Below, piece after piece: positions 38,812 to 47,107 of a DNA stretch of 64,000 nucleotides. Below the pieces are notes generated by a model. The model saw nothing but the letters and a program-made list of their open reading frames with translations. It was not told where the DNA came from and did no database searches. Source of the DNA: Pseudorhodoferax sp. Leaf265 (GTDB lineage: Bacteria; Pseudomonadota; Gammaproteobacteria; Burkholderiales; Burkholderiaceae_C); assembly GCF_001422365.1 (NCBI RefSeq), contig NZ_LMMT01000039.1, positions 186,001-250,000 on the forward strand. The letters are read 5' to 3'. Every line of letters begins with the position of its first letter. Within the stretch, counting starts at the first letter, position 1. Both the position numbers and the translations under genes were made by a program.

Positions 38812-39729
38812 TCAGCGCAGCAGGTTCCAGCCGTCCAGCAGCGCGCGCAGCTGTTGCTGCTGCTTGTCGCTGAGCGGCCAGGCCGAGGGCGGGCGCGTGG
38901 CGCCGCAGTCGTGGCCCATGAGCTGCAGCGCGCTCTTGACCACGGTCACATTGGTGCCGTTGTTCTCCTGCGCGCGCAGCTCTTCGAAGGGCAGCATCTC
39001 TTCGATCAGGCGCATGGCGAGCGGCTGGTCGGCGGCCTCGAGCGCGTTGTAGATCGCGACCGAGCGCTCGGGCAGCACGTTGATGAGGCCGGAGGTGAAG
39101 CCACGCGCGCCGACCGCGTAGAACGGCGGCGCCCAGACCTCGGCCAGACCGCCGACCCAGGCGAGCTGCCGGTCGGCCGTGCGGCGCATGGCGGCGGCCA
39201 GCACCAGCGGCGTCGGCGAGGCCCACTTGATGCCCACGACCTCGGGGACGCGGCACAGCGCCTCGATCGCATCCAGGCCGATGTTCTCGTTGCGCAGGTA
39301 CAGCACCAGCGGCAGGCCGGCGCCGGCCTCGGCGATGCGCTGCACATATGCCAGCACGCCGCGCGGCGCGACGAAGGGGTCCGGCGGCTGGTGCACCATC
39401 AGCGCATCGGCACCGGCCTGACGCGAGACGCGGGCCAGCGCGCAGGCCTCGCCCACGCTGCGGCCCACGCCGGCCAGCAGCGGCACGCGGCCGGCCACGC
39501 AGTCGGCCGCGATGGCCACGGCGCGCTCGGCCTCGGCCGGCTGCAGGCCGTAGAACTCGCTGGTGTTGCCATTGGCCACGAGCACCTGCACACCGGCCTG
39601 CACGGCGCGGTCGACCACGGGCTTCAGCGGTGCGGCGACCACGCGGTCCTGCGCGTCGAAGGGTGTGACCAGGATGCCGGAAATGCCGTTCAGCGCCTGG
39701 CGCAGCGCGGGACCTTGGAACGAGGACAT
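38812..39729 (-). CDS. DapA-family aldolase/dehydratase
   Basis: Class I aldolase-fold protein of 305 residues of the dihydrodipicolinate synthase/N-acetylneuraminate lyase superfamily. It has the GISGILVTPFDAQDRV start, ANGNTSEFYGLQPAE, the Tyr-containing LVLYLRNENIG and the Schiff-base lysine in VVGIKWASPTP. Substrate unknown; members act on keto-acids such as keto-deoxysugar acids, or dipicolinate precursors. Lysine biosynthesis is unlikely because of the context: a TctC receptor downstream and a divergent LysR regulator. CGGAG precedes the ATG at 39729. Confidence 0.83.
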   Translation of the reverse strand: MSSFQGPALRQALNGISGILVTPFDAQDRVVAAPLKPVVDRAVQAGVQVLVANGNTSEFYGLQPAEAERAVAIAADCVAGRVPLLAGVGRSVGEACALARVSRQAGADALMVHQPPDPFVAPRGVLAYVQRIAEAGAGLPLVLYLRNENIGLDAIEALCRVPEVVGIKWASPTPLVLAAAMRRTADRQLAWVGGLAEVWAPPFYAVGARGFTSGLINVLPERSVAIYNALEAADQPLAMRLIEEMLPFEELRAQENNGTNVTVVKSALQLMGHDCGATRPPSAWPLSDKQQQQLRALLDGWNLLR

Positions 39730-39803
39730 GGAGACTCCGGGAAATGAGGGGATGGAACGGGGTGCTACTCTAGAAAGCGCCTGCACCGCCGTCCAATCCA
39801 ATC

Positions 39804-39817
39804 TGGCGATCCCGCCA
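39804..39817. promoter_or_regulatory. Candidate LysR-type operator
   Basis: TGGCG (39804–39808) and CGCCA (39813–39817) form a short inverted repeat with four spacer bases. It lies in the 103-bp divergent region between the LysR gene and the DapA-like gene, about 16 bp upstream of the LysR start. The placement suits autoregulation; the match to the T-N11-A pattern is only approximate. Confidence 0.35.
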
Positions 39818-39832
39818 TCCAAGTTCTGAATC

Positions 39833-40717
39833 GTGTTCCAGCTCTCGCAACTGCGCTGCTTCGTCGCTGTCGCCTCCGAACTGCATTTCGGCCGTGCTGC
39901 CGCGCTGCTGCACATGACGCAGCCGCCGCTCACCCGACAGATCCAACTGCTGGAGCACGAACTGGGCGTGCAACTGCTCGAACGCGCAGGCGGCACGGTG
40001 CGCCTGACGCCGGCAGGCAGCAGCTTCCTGCGCGAGGCCGAGGACATCCTGCGCCGCAGCCAGGCCGCCATGCAGGCGGCGCGCCGTGCCATGCGCGCCG
40101 ATGCCGGCACGGTCACGCTGGGTTTCATCGCGGCGGCCAGCTTCGCGCTGCTGCCGCAGGTGCTGGGCGCGATCCGTACGGCGCTGCCCGATGTGGAAGT
40201 GGTGCCGCGCGAGCTGCAGACCGTGGACCAGCTGGACGCATTGGCCGCGGGCCGCATCGACCTGGGGATCGTGCGGCCGTTCGCGCCGCGCAGCTTTGCG
40301 GCGTCCTGCATGCTGCTGCGTGAGCCGCTGCTGCTGGCTGCGCCCACGGGCCATGCGCTGGCCAGCGGCGACGCCATGGCGCTGGCGGAACTGCAGAGCC
40401 AGCCCTTCATCGCCTATTGCCCGTCGGAGACGCGCTACATCTACGAGCTCATCGCGGGCCGGCTGCGCGCCGAGGGCGTGGCGCCCGACAACGTGCTGAC
40501 GCTGAGCCACACGCACTCCATTCTGGCCATGGTCGACGCGGGCTGGGGTGTGGCGCTGGTGCCGGCTTCGGCGCAGCGCCTGGGCTATGCGCGGGTGGCG
40601 TTCCGGCCGCTGCGCGACCCGGCCGGCCTGCATGCCGAACTGCACCTGGCCTGGCGCGCGCAGAGCCGCCATGTGGTGGCCGACACCGTGCGCGAGGTGC
40701 TGCAGCGCGGCGTCTAG
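39833..40717 (+). CDS. LysR-family transcriptional regulator
   Basis: The 294-residue regulator has an N-terminal winged helix (FQLSQLRCFVAVASELHFGR, then HMTQPPLTRQIQLLEHELGVQLLER) and a periplasmic-binding-type effector domain from about residue 90. It starts with GTG at 39833, immediately at the conserved N-terminus. Divergent from the DapA-like/TctC pair, which it probably controls in response to that pathway's substrate. Its TAG stop shares the CTAG tetranucleotide with the stop of the convergent HAD gene. Confidence 0.9.
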   Translation: MFQLSQLRCFVAVASELHFGRAAALLHMTQPPLTRQIQLLEHELGVQLLERAGGTVRLTPAGSSFLREAEDILRRSQAAMQAARRAMRADAGTVTLGFIAAASFALLPQVLGAIRTALPDVEVVPRELQTVDQLDALAAGRIDLGIVRPFAPRSFAASCMLLREPLLLAAPTGHALASGDAMALAELQSQPFIAYCPSETRYIYELIAGRLRAEGVAPDNVLTLSHTHSILAMVDAGWGVALVPASAQRLGYARVAFRPLRDPAGLHAELHLAWRAQSRHVVADTVREVLQRGV

Positions 40718-41505
40718 GCGCGCTGGGCCAGCACCAGGCGGGCGAATTCGGCGAAGCCCGCGCCGCGCGCGCCCTGCGCCACGTAGCGCGGCAGGTGCGC
40801 CAGCTGGGGTACGAAGCGTGCGATGTTGGCCACGCCCACACTGTTGTCGAACGCCTGGAACATGCGCGCGTCATTGGTCGAGTCGCCCACATAGGCCCAA
40901 TGGGCCATCTCGGCGTCCAGGTCGCGCTGCCAGAGTTCGCGCAGGATCCAGCGCGCGCCTGCGAGCTTGTCGTGCGTGCCGAACCAACCGTTCACGTGGA
41001 TGGAGGAGACCGTGGCATGCAGGCCCGCGTTGCGCATGGTCTGCACCACCGCGTCGATCTGCGCCTGGCCCAACTGCACGAATTCGCTGTGGTCGATGGC
41101 GATGTCGGTCTCGCGGCCGGCCGAGTCGTCGGCGCGTCGCGCGCCCGGGATGCCGTGCTCGACCTGGGCCAGCACCTGCTGCATGCGCGCGAAGTTGGCG
41201 GCCCGCGTGGCGGCGTCCTGCAGGTAGCGCTTCTCGACCAGGCCATCGGCCCCGCGCAGCAGCGCCACGGCGCCGTTCTCGGCCACGATGGCATCGACCG
41301 GCCACTGTGCCGCGAACGGCAGGCTCCAGCCGACCGAGCGGCCCGTGATGGCGACCACCGCCAAGCCTGCGGCACGCAGGTCGCCCAGTGCCTGTAGCGC
41401 GTCGGGCGTGATCGCACCCTCGGTGGTGAGCGTGTCGTCGATGTCGGTGAAGACGCCGCGCAAACCGACCGAAGCCGGCGCCGGCCAGGCCGCCAGCGGC
41501 TTCAT
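40714..41505 (-). CDS. HAD-superfamily phosphatase (Cof/mannosyl-3-phosphoglycerate type)
   Basis: HAD phosphohydrolase of 263 residues with motif I GVFTDIDDTLT (both aspartates), motif II VAITGRS, the cap region with AENGAVALLRG, and motif IV AYVGDSTNDARMF. The arrangement fits the class IIB cap (Cof, MPGP, SPP). The substrate cannot be read from sequence. ATG at 41505 overlaps the prfC stop (ATGA), so it is coupled to prfC. Confidence 0.85.
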   Translation of the reverse strand: MKPLAAWPAPASVGLRGVFTDIDDTLTTEGAITPDALQALGDLRAAGLAVVAITGRSVGWSLPFAAQWPVDAIVAENGAVALLRGADGLVEKRYLQDAATRAANFARMQQVLAQVEHGIPGARRADDSAGRETDIAIDHSEFVQLGQAQIDAVVQTMRNAGLHATVSSIHVNGWFGTHDKLAGARWILRELWQRDLDAEMAHWAYVGDSTNDARMFQAFDNSVGVANIARFVPQLAHLPRYVAQGARGAGFAEFARLVLAQRA

Positions 41506-43130
41506 CCGGCGTTCTGCAACGCCAACCCCGCGTGCTCGCGCAGCGGATGGAAATGGATCTTCGGAAAGCGCTCCTGCGCCAGCCGCACGTCGTAGGGCGA
41601 GGTGCACAGGTAGGCCAGCGTGTCGGCCGCGTCGCGCGCCATGCGCGCGGGATAGGCGTCGACAAACTGGCGCAGCTCGGCCGGCGTGTCGGCCGTGATC
41701 CAGCGCGCGCCGGTGTATTGGCAGCCTTCGAGCCGGATGTCGGCGTCGTACTCGGTCTTCAGGCGGTGCTGCACCACTTCGAACTGCAGCTGGCCGACCG
41801 CGCCCAGGAGCATCGGGCCGCCGGCCTCGGGCTTGAAGACCTGGATCGCGCCTTCCTCGCCGAGCTGGGCCAGGCCCTGCTGCAGCTGCTTGGTACGCAG
41901 CGGGTTGCGCAGGATCACCGTCATGAACATCTCGGGCGCGAAGAAGGGCAGCCCGGTGAACTGCAGGTTCGCGCCGTCGGTGATGGTGTCGCCCAGCTGC
42001 ACGCCGCCGTGCGTGGTGAAGCCGATGATGTCGCCCGCGTAGGCCTCGTCCACGGCCTCGCGGCGCTGGCTCATGAAGGTCACCACGGAGGTGGGCCGCA
42101 GTTCCTTGGCCGTGCGCTGCACCTTGAGCTTCATGCCCGGCGTGTACTTGCCCGAGGCCATGCGCACGAAGGCGATGCGGTCGCGGTGGTTGGCGTCCAT
42201 GTTGGCCTGCACCTTGAACACCACGCCGGCGAAGTCCTTGTCCTCGGGCTGGATCTCCTTGGTGACGGGCTGGCGGTTCACCAGCACGGTGCTGATGCGC
42301 TTTTGCGGCGGCGGCGCCAGGTCCACCAGCGCGTCCAGCACCTCCATCACGCCGAAGTTGTTGACGCCGGAACCGAAGAACACCGGCGTCTGCTTGCCGG
42401 CCAGGAAGGCGGCATGGTCCCAGGCCGGCGAGGCGCCTGTGGCCAGTTCCATGCTGTCCATGGCGGTGTCGAACTCGTGGCCGAAGCGGGCCTGCAGCGC
42501 AGCGCGGTCCGCGAGCGGCATGGTCTCGAAGTCCTGCGGCCGGCGCTCGCTGCCGGACTCGAACACCGTCATCGCCTGGGTGCGCAGGTTGACGATGCCG
42601 CCGAAGCTCTTGCCCTGGCCCACGGGCCAGGTCATGGGCACGCAGGGCATGCCGAGTTCGCGTTCCACCTCGTCCAGGATGTCGAGCGGCTCGCGCACCT
42701 CGCGGTCCATCTTGTTGACGAAGGTGATGATGGGCGTGTCGCGCTGGCGGCAGACCTCGATCAGCCGGCGCGTCTGCGCTTCCACGCCATTGGCCGCGTC
42801 GATCACCATCAGCGCCGAGTCCACGGCCGTCAACACGCGGTAGGTGTCTTCGGAGAAGTCCTTGTGGCCGGGCGTGTCGAGCAGGTTGACCACGTGGTCG
42901 CGGTAGGCCATCTGCATGACCGAACTGGCCACCGAGATGCCGCGCTGCTTCTCGATCTCCATCCAGTCGGAGGTGGCGTGGCGGCTGGCCTTGCGCGCCT
43001 TGACCGAGCCGGCGATCTGGATCGCGCCCGAGAACAGCAGCAGTTTCTCGGTCAGCGTCGTTTTACCCGCGTCGGGGTGGGAAATGATGGCGAAGGTGCG
43101 GCGACGCCGGGTTTCGGAGGCGAAAGACAA
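41502..43130 (-). CDS. prfC: Peptide chain release factor RF3
   Basis: GTPase that recycles RF1/RF2 from the ribosome after termination. The 542-residue protein has G1 SHPDAGKTTLTEKLLLFSG, G2 around KQRGISVASSV, G3 DTPGHKDFSEDTYR and G4 NKMDRE, then the EF-G-like domains with LLGAVGQLQFEVVQHRL. No ATG or GTG is available in frame upstream, so the start is TTG at 43130, about 12 codons ahead of the conserved RRTFAIISHP, a position comparable with E. coli. No clear ribosome site. The downstream HAD gene is coupled to it. Confidence 0.94.
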   Translation of the reverse strand: MSFASETRRRRTFAIISHPDAGKTTLTEKLLLFSGAIQIAGSVKARKASRHATSDWMEIEKQRGISVASSVMQMAYRDHVVNLLDTPGHKDFSEDTYRVLTAVDSALMVIDAANGVEAQTRRLIEVCRQRDTPIITFVNKMDREVREPLDILDEVERELGMPCVPMTWPVGQGKSFGGIVNLRTQAMTVFESGSERRPQDFETMPLADRAALQARFGHEFDTAMDSMELATGASPAWDHAAFLAGKQTPVFFGSGVNNFGVMEVLDALVDLAPPPQKRISTVLVNRQPVTKEIQPEDKDFAGVVFKVQANMDANHRDRIAFVRMASGKYTPGMKLKVQRTAKELRPTSVVTFMSQRREAVDEAYAGDIIGFTTHGGVQLGDTITDGANLQFTGLPFFAPEMFMTVILRNPLRTKQLQQGLAQLGEEGAIQVFKPEAGGPMLLGAVGQLQFEVVQHRLKTEYDADIRLEGCQYTGARWITADTPAELRQFVDAYPARMARDAADTLAYLCTSPYDVRLAQERFPKIHFHPLREHAGLALQNAG

Positions 43131-43208
43131 AGCGCGGTTCCAGGTGAGGGGGCGGGCGGCGCGGCAGGGGCGCGGCCGGGAAAACCGCTATTTTCGGGCA
43201 AACCCGGA

Positions 43209-43508
43209 TCAGCGCGGGCAGCGGCCGTCGACGGGCATGGAGCCGTCGCGGCATTCGGTCAGGATGGGCGCGCTGCTGCGGGGTGGGGCATCGCCCTGCA
43301 CGTAGACGATCTTCCTGCTGCCCATGGCGCAGCTGCCGACCACCTGGCCCGGCGCGCTCTGCGCGGCGTCCACCACGGTGACCACGGGATTGGCGATGCC
43401 GCCCGTGCGGATGCGCGCCTCGATGCCGCTGCGGATGGCTTCGCAGTTGTCGGCGGCGTGGGCGCTGCCGGCGAGCAGGCAGAGCAGGGGGATCGGCCAG
43501 GGTTTCAT
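43209..43508 (-). CDS. DUF1161 periplasmic protein
   Basis: The 99-residue exported protein has a signal peptide (LLCLLAGSAHA) followed by DUF1161 features: ADNCEAIRSGIEARIRTGGI, VVTVVDAAQ, GQVVGSCAMGSRKIVYVQG and ILTECRDGSMPVDGRCPR. Four cysteines probably form two disulfides. Function unknown. Divergent from the lipoprotein gene at 43534. Confidence 0.78.
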   Translation of the reverse strand: MKPWPIPLLCLLAGSAHAADNCEAIRSGIEARIRTGGIANPVVTVVDAAQSAPGQVVGSCAMGSRKIVYVQGDAPPRSSAPILTECRDGSMPVDGRCPR

Positions 43509-43533
43509 TGTGGCGAGTGTCGCAGCTGCAAGA

Positions 43534-43854
43534 ATGCCTCGCGTGACGAACGTTTCGATGCTGCGCCAAGCCGCCTTGCCCTGCCTGCTGGCCGCGCTCT
43601 CGGCCTGTACGCCGGTGCGTGCGCCCCTGGTGGCCTACACCTGCGAGGGCGGTGTGCGGCTGGACGTGCGTTTCGAGCGCAACCATGCACTGTTGAGCCT
43701 GCCCGGCGGCGGCGAGGCGCGGCTGGCGCAGCAGGCCAGCGGCTCGGGCTTCTGGTACGCAGGCGCCGGCCACCAGCTGCGCGGCAGGGGCCAGGCCCTG
43801 CAGTGGACGGTGGGCCAGGCCCAACCGCTGGCCTGTCTTGTGGTCGGCCCCTGA
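43534..43854 (+). CDS. MliC-like lipoprotein
   Basis: The predicted product has a lipoprotein signal (LPCLLAALSACTP, lipobox LSAC) and a small beta domain with VAYTCEGGVRLDVRFERNHALLSLPGGGEARLAQQASGSGFWYAG, which matches the MliC/PliC family of c-type lysozyme inhibitors. The family's membrane-anchored members protect against host lysozyme. Start choice is ATG at 43534 (106 residues) or 43558 (98 residues), which places the lipobox more naturally. It ends against the IclR gene with the two stops sharing TGATCA. Confidence 0.7.
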   Translation: MPRVTNVSMLRQAALPCLLAALSACTPVRAPLVAYTCEGGVRLDVRFERNHALLSLPGGGEARLAQQASGSGFWYAGAGHQLRGRGQALQWTVGQAQPLACLVVGP

Positions 43855-44640
43855 TCAGATCAGGTTGCGCATGGCCTGCGCGGTTTCGCGCAGCACGGGC
43901 AGCACGCGTGCGACGGCGTCGTCGCTGCTCTCGTGGCCCATGGGCATGGTGATGTTGAGCGCGCCCACCACCTCGCCGTTGCGGTCGCGCAGCGGTACGG
44001 CGATGCCGCGCGAGTTCAGGTCCAGCTGCTGCTCCGACAGCGACCAGCCCTGGGCGCGGATGCGCGCGAACTCCAGCCTCAGCCGGTCCTTGCTGGCGAT
44101 GGTGTGCGGCGTGAACACGCGCAGTTCGTGCGTCTGCAGCCAGTGTTCGGCTTCGTCCTCGGGGCGCAGGGCCAGCATCAGCGTGCCCGAGGCCGTCAGC
44201 TGCAGCGGCACGCGCGCGCCCAGCACGTAGCCGGTGTTCATGCTGCGGTTGGGACCGTTGCGCGCGATGTAGACCACGTCGTCGCCGTCCAGCACCGCGA
44301 GGTAGGCGGTCTCGTGCGTGCCCATGGCCACGCGCTGCAGAAAGGGCTGGACCACGCGCGGCAGCCGCGCCGACTCCAGGTAGGACTGGCCCAGCCGCAG
44401 CACGCGCGGCGTGAGCCAGAACAGCTTGCCGTCGCCGGCCACATAGCCCAGGTGCTGCAGCGTGAGCAGGTAGCGCCGGGCCGCCGTGCGCGTCATGCCC
44501 GTGCGCTGGCCGATCTCGCTGGCCGTCATGCGCGGGTGGGCGTCGTCGAAGGCCTCGATCAGGTTGAGGCCCCGGTCCAGGCCGGCAATCCAGTCGCGCC
44601 GCTGCAGGCCGACCGGAAGCTTGTCGGTGGGGTCATTCAT
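43855..44640 (-). CDS. IclR-family regulator, PcaU/PcaR/PobR-like
   Basis: The 261-residue regulator has a winged-helix DNA-binding domain (RDWIAGLDRGLNLIEAFDD, then MTASEIGQRTGMTRTAARRYLLTLQHLGYV) and an IclR effector domain with GYVLGARVPLQLTASGTLML and GIAVPLRDRNGEVVGALNIT. The similarity of the N-terminal block to protocatechuate and 4-hydroxybenzoate pathway regulators fits the neighbouring genes. It is divergent from the MHS permease, with a palindromic operator array between (44660–44778). Confidence 0.9.
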   Translation of the reverse strand: MNDPTDKLPVGLQRRDWIAGLDRGLNLIEAFDDAHPRMTASEIGQRTGMTRTAARRYLLTLQHLGYVAGDGKLFWLTPRVLRLGQSYLESARLPRVVQPFLQRVAMGTHETAYLAVLDGDDVVYIARNGPNRSMNTGYVLGARVPLQLTASGTLMLALRPEDEAEHWLQTHELRVFTPHTIASKDRLRLEFARIRAQGWSLSEQQLDLNSRGIAVPLRDRNGEVVGALNITMPMGHESSDDAVARVLPVLRETAQAMRNLI

Positions 44641-44659
44641 CGGTGAAAACCCTTGGTGT

Positions 44660-44778
44660 GATCGATAATCGCGCGTTTCTGTTCGATTATCGAACCGATA
44701 TGCATCGCCAAGCCTGTTCGATGCGAGGTCGTCCTCTTTAGAGTTCGATCCGTCGCACCTGCCGTGCGATTGTCGAAC
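44660..44778. promoter_or_regulatory. IclR operator array between regulator and MHS operon
   Basis: A perfect 15-base palindrome GTTCGATTATCGAAC (44681–44695) is flanked by a related element CGATAATCG (44663–44671), 12 bases to the left, and a 13/15 match GTGCGATTGTCGAAC (44764–44778) next to the transporter start. Two further GTTCGAT half-sites lie at 44716 and 44743. From memory, PcaR/PcaU operators look similar (GTTCGATAATCG type). This suggests control of both divergent promoters by the adjacent IclR protein. Confidence 0.75.
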
Positions 44779-44802
44779 GATTTTCACCAGGAGACTTTGA
44801 CC

Positions 44803-46206
44803 ATGAGCACCGCAACTGCTGCGCACGAGCCGCAGGGCCGGCACCAATCCAAGAAGGCCGCCGCCAGCGGCTGGATCGGGTCCGCGCTGGAGTACTACGA
44901 TTTCTTCATCTACGCCACGGCCGCGGCGCTGATCTTTCCGCAGATCTTCTTCCCCAAAGGCGACCCCGGCATCGCCATCATTGCTTCGCTGGCCACCTAT
45001 GGCGTGGGCTACGTGGCGCGTCCGATCGGCGCCTTCGTGCTGGGCCACATCGGCGACACGCACGGCCGCAAGAAGGTGCTGGTCTGGTGCATGTTCCTGA
45101 TGGGTTTCTCGACCATCGCCGTCGGCCTGCTGCCGACCTACGAGCAGATCGGCCTGTGGGCGCCGTTCCTGCTGGTGGTCTGCCGCCTGATCCAGGGCTT
45201 CGCCGTGGCCGGCGAGATCTCGGGCGCCAGTTCCATGATCCTGGAGCATGCACCCTTCGGCCGCCGTGGCTTCTTCGCCAGCTTCACCCTGCAGGGCGTG
45301 CAGGCCGGCCAGATCCTGGCCGCTGCCGTGTTCCTGCCGCTGGCGCACTACATGCCCGAGGAATCGTTCAACACCTGGGGCTGGCGCATTCCGTTCCTGC
45401 TGTCCTTCATCGTGATCGTGGCCGGCTACATCATCCGCCGCGAGGTGGACGAGACGCCCGCCTTCACCGACAAGACGGAGCAGAAGCAGCGCGCCCGCTC
45501 GCCCATCGTGGACGCCTTCAAGTACAGCTGGCGCGACATGCTGCGCGTCGTGCTGATGGCGCTCATGAACGTGATCCCGGTCGTGGCCACCATCTTCGGC
45601 GCTGCCTACGCGGTGCAGCCGGCCTACGGCGTGAACTTCGCCAAGGACGTGTACCTGTGGATCCCGGTGATGGGCAACATCCTCGCAGTGCTGGTGATCC
45701 CCTTCGTCGGCAACCTGTCGGACAAGATCGGCCGCAAGCCGCCGATCATCGTGGGCTCGCTCGCGGCCGGCCTGCTGGCCTTCGGCTACCTGTACGCCAT
45801 CAGCATCCACAACGTGACGCTGGCCATCGTCATGTCGCTGCTGATGTGGGGCGTGGTCTACCAGGGTTACAACGCGGTGTTCCCGAGTTTCTACCCCGAG
45901 CTGTTCCCCACCCGGACCCGGGTCTCGGCCATGGCCATCTCGCAGAATGTGGGCACGGCCATCACCGCCATGCTGCCGGCGCTGTTCACCGTCGTGGCCC
46001 CGCCCGGTGCGCAGAACATCTGGCTGACGGTGGGCGCCATCGCCTTCGGCATCACGGTCATCGCGGCGCTGGCCGCCGCCAGTGCCCGCGAAACCTTCCG
46101 CATCCAGATGCAGGACCTGGGCCGGCCCGATGCGCAGCCCGTGCCGCTGGCCGACTACCAGCGCCAGCGCGCGGCGGCCGTGGCCCAGGGCCGCGCCGGT
46201 TCCTGA
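44803..46206 (+). CDS. MHS-family permease, probable shikimate/aromatic-acid transporter
   Basis: The 467-residue MFS protein has 12 predicted helices. MHS hallmarks are WIGSALEYYDFFIYATAAAL, GHIGDTHGRKKVL, RLIQGFAVAGEISGASSMIL and GNLSDKIGRKP. The length matches ShiA and related permeases without the insertion seen in the MHS protein at 21581. CAGGAGA precedes the ATG at 44803. Followed after 55 bp by an AroE-like dehydrogenase and a PcaB-like enzyme, so shikimate/quinate or a related cyclic acid is the likely cargo; this is inference. Confidence 0.88.
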   Translation: MSTATAAHEPQGRHQSKKAAASGWIGSALEYYDFFIYATAAALIFPQIFFPKGDPGIAIIASLATYGVGYVARPIGAFVLGHIGDTHGRKKVLVWCMFLMGFSTIAVGLLPTYEQIGLWAPFLLVVCRLIQGFAVAGEISGASSMILEHAPFGRRGFFASFTLQGVQAGQILAAAVFLPLAHYMPEESFNTWGWRIPFLLSFIVIVAGYIIRREVDETPAFTDKTEQKQRARSPIVDAFKYSWRDMLRVVLMALMNVIPVVATIFGAAYAVQPAYGVNFAKDVYLWIPVMGNILAVLVIPFVGNLSDKIGRKPPIIVGSLAAGLLAFGYLYAISIHNVTLAIVMSLLMWGVVYQGYNAVFPSFYPELFPTRTRVSAMAISQNVGTAITAMLPALFTVVAPPGAQNIWLTVGAIAFGITVIAALAAASARETFRIQMQDLGRPDAQPVPLADYQRQRAAAVAQGRAGS

Positions 46207-46261
46207 TGTGCCCGATGCATCTGACAATGCACCACCTGTCTCCGAACGCAACGCACACACC

Positions 46262-47095
46262 ATGATCTCCGGCAAGACCACGCTGATCGCCCACCTGGGC
46301 TACCCCACGGCCACCTTCAAGGCGCCGATGATCTACAACCCCTGGTTCGAGCAGCAGGGCATCGATGCGGTGGTCATGCCCATGGGCGTGCTGCCCGAGG
46401 ACTACGCGGTCTCGCTGCGCCAGATCATGCGCTTCACCAACCTGCGCGGCGCGCTGGTCACGATGCCGCACAAGGTCGTGACGCTGGACCTTGTGGACGA
46501 GGCCACGCCCACGGCGCGCATCGCCGGCGCCTGCAACGCCGTCCTCAAGCGGCCCGACGGCAGCCTGCTGGGCGACATGTTCGACGGCGCCGGCTTCGTG
46601 CGTGGCGTGCAGCGCAAGGGCCGCAGCTTCGCCGGTGCGCGCGTGCTGGTCTCGGGCGCGGGCGGCGTGGGCTCGGCGATTGCGGCGTCCATCGCCCAGG
46701 CCGGCGCGGCCGAACTCGCGCTGTTCGACACGCGTGCCGAATCGGCCGAGGCCCTGGCCGCGCGGCTGCGCCAGCACTACCCCAGCCTCACGGTGCGCAC
46801 CGGCAGCAAGGACCCGGCGGGCTTCGACATCGTCGTCAACGCCACGCCACTGGGCATGCAGGAAGGCGACCCGCTGCCCTTCGACATCGACCGCATCGCG
46901 CCGACTGCCTTCGTCGGCGAGGTCGTCATGAAGAGCGAGTACACGCCACTGCTGCGCGCCGCCATGGACAAGGGCTGCGCCGTGCAGGTCGGCACCGACA
47001 TGCTGTTCGAGCAGATTCCGGCCTACCTGGAGTTCTTCGGCTTCGGCACGACCACGGCCGAGGCGCTGCGCGCCGTGGCCAGGCTGCAGTACTGA
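46262..47095 (+). CDS. AroE-like shikimate/quinate dehydrogenase with altered substrate motif
   Basis: The 277-residue protein has the AroE fold. The catalytic Lys71 in VTMPHK, Asn92 in GACNAV and Asp108 in GDMFDG are all present, and the nucleotide turn is GAGGVGSAIAASIA. The N-terminal substrate loop, which in classical AroE carries two serines contacting the carboxylate, reads GYPTATFKAPMIYN here, with Phe19 and Ala21 at those places. This points to a catabolic or different-substrate member rather than the biosynthetic AroE. It is second in the IclR-controlled operon and 12 bp ahead of the pcaB-like gene. Confidence 0.85.
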   Translation: MISGKTTLIAHLGYPTATFKAPMIYNPWFEQQGIDAVVMPMGVLPEDYAVSLRQIMRFTNLRGALVTMPHKVVTLDLVDEATPTARIAGACNAVLKRPDGSLLGDMFDGAGFVRGVQRKGRSFAGARVLVSGAGGVGSAIAASIAQAGAAELALFDTRAESAEALAARLRQHYPSLTVRTGSKDPAGFDIVVNATPLGMQEGDPLPFDIDRIAPTAFVGEVVMKSEYTPLLRAAMDKGCAVQVGTDMLFEQIPAYLEFFGFGTTTAEALRAVARLQY

Positions 47096-47107
47096 GCGCA
47101 CTGCGCC

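Noticed and set aside
41532-43952. An 806-codon plus-strand frame opposite prfC
   Set aside because: Shadow of prfC; only its last part overlaps the genuine lipoprotein gene region, in another frame.
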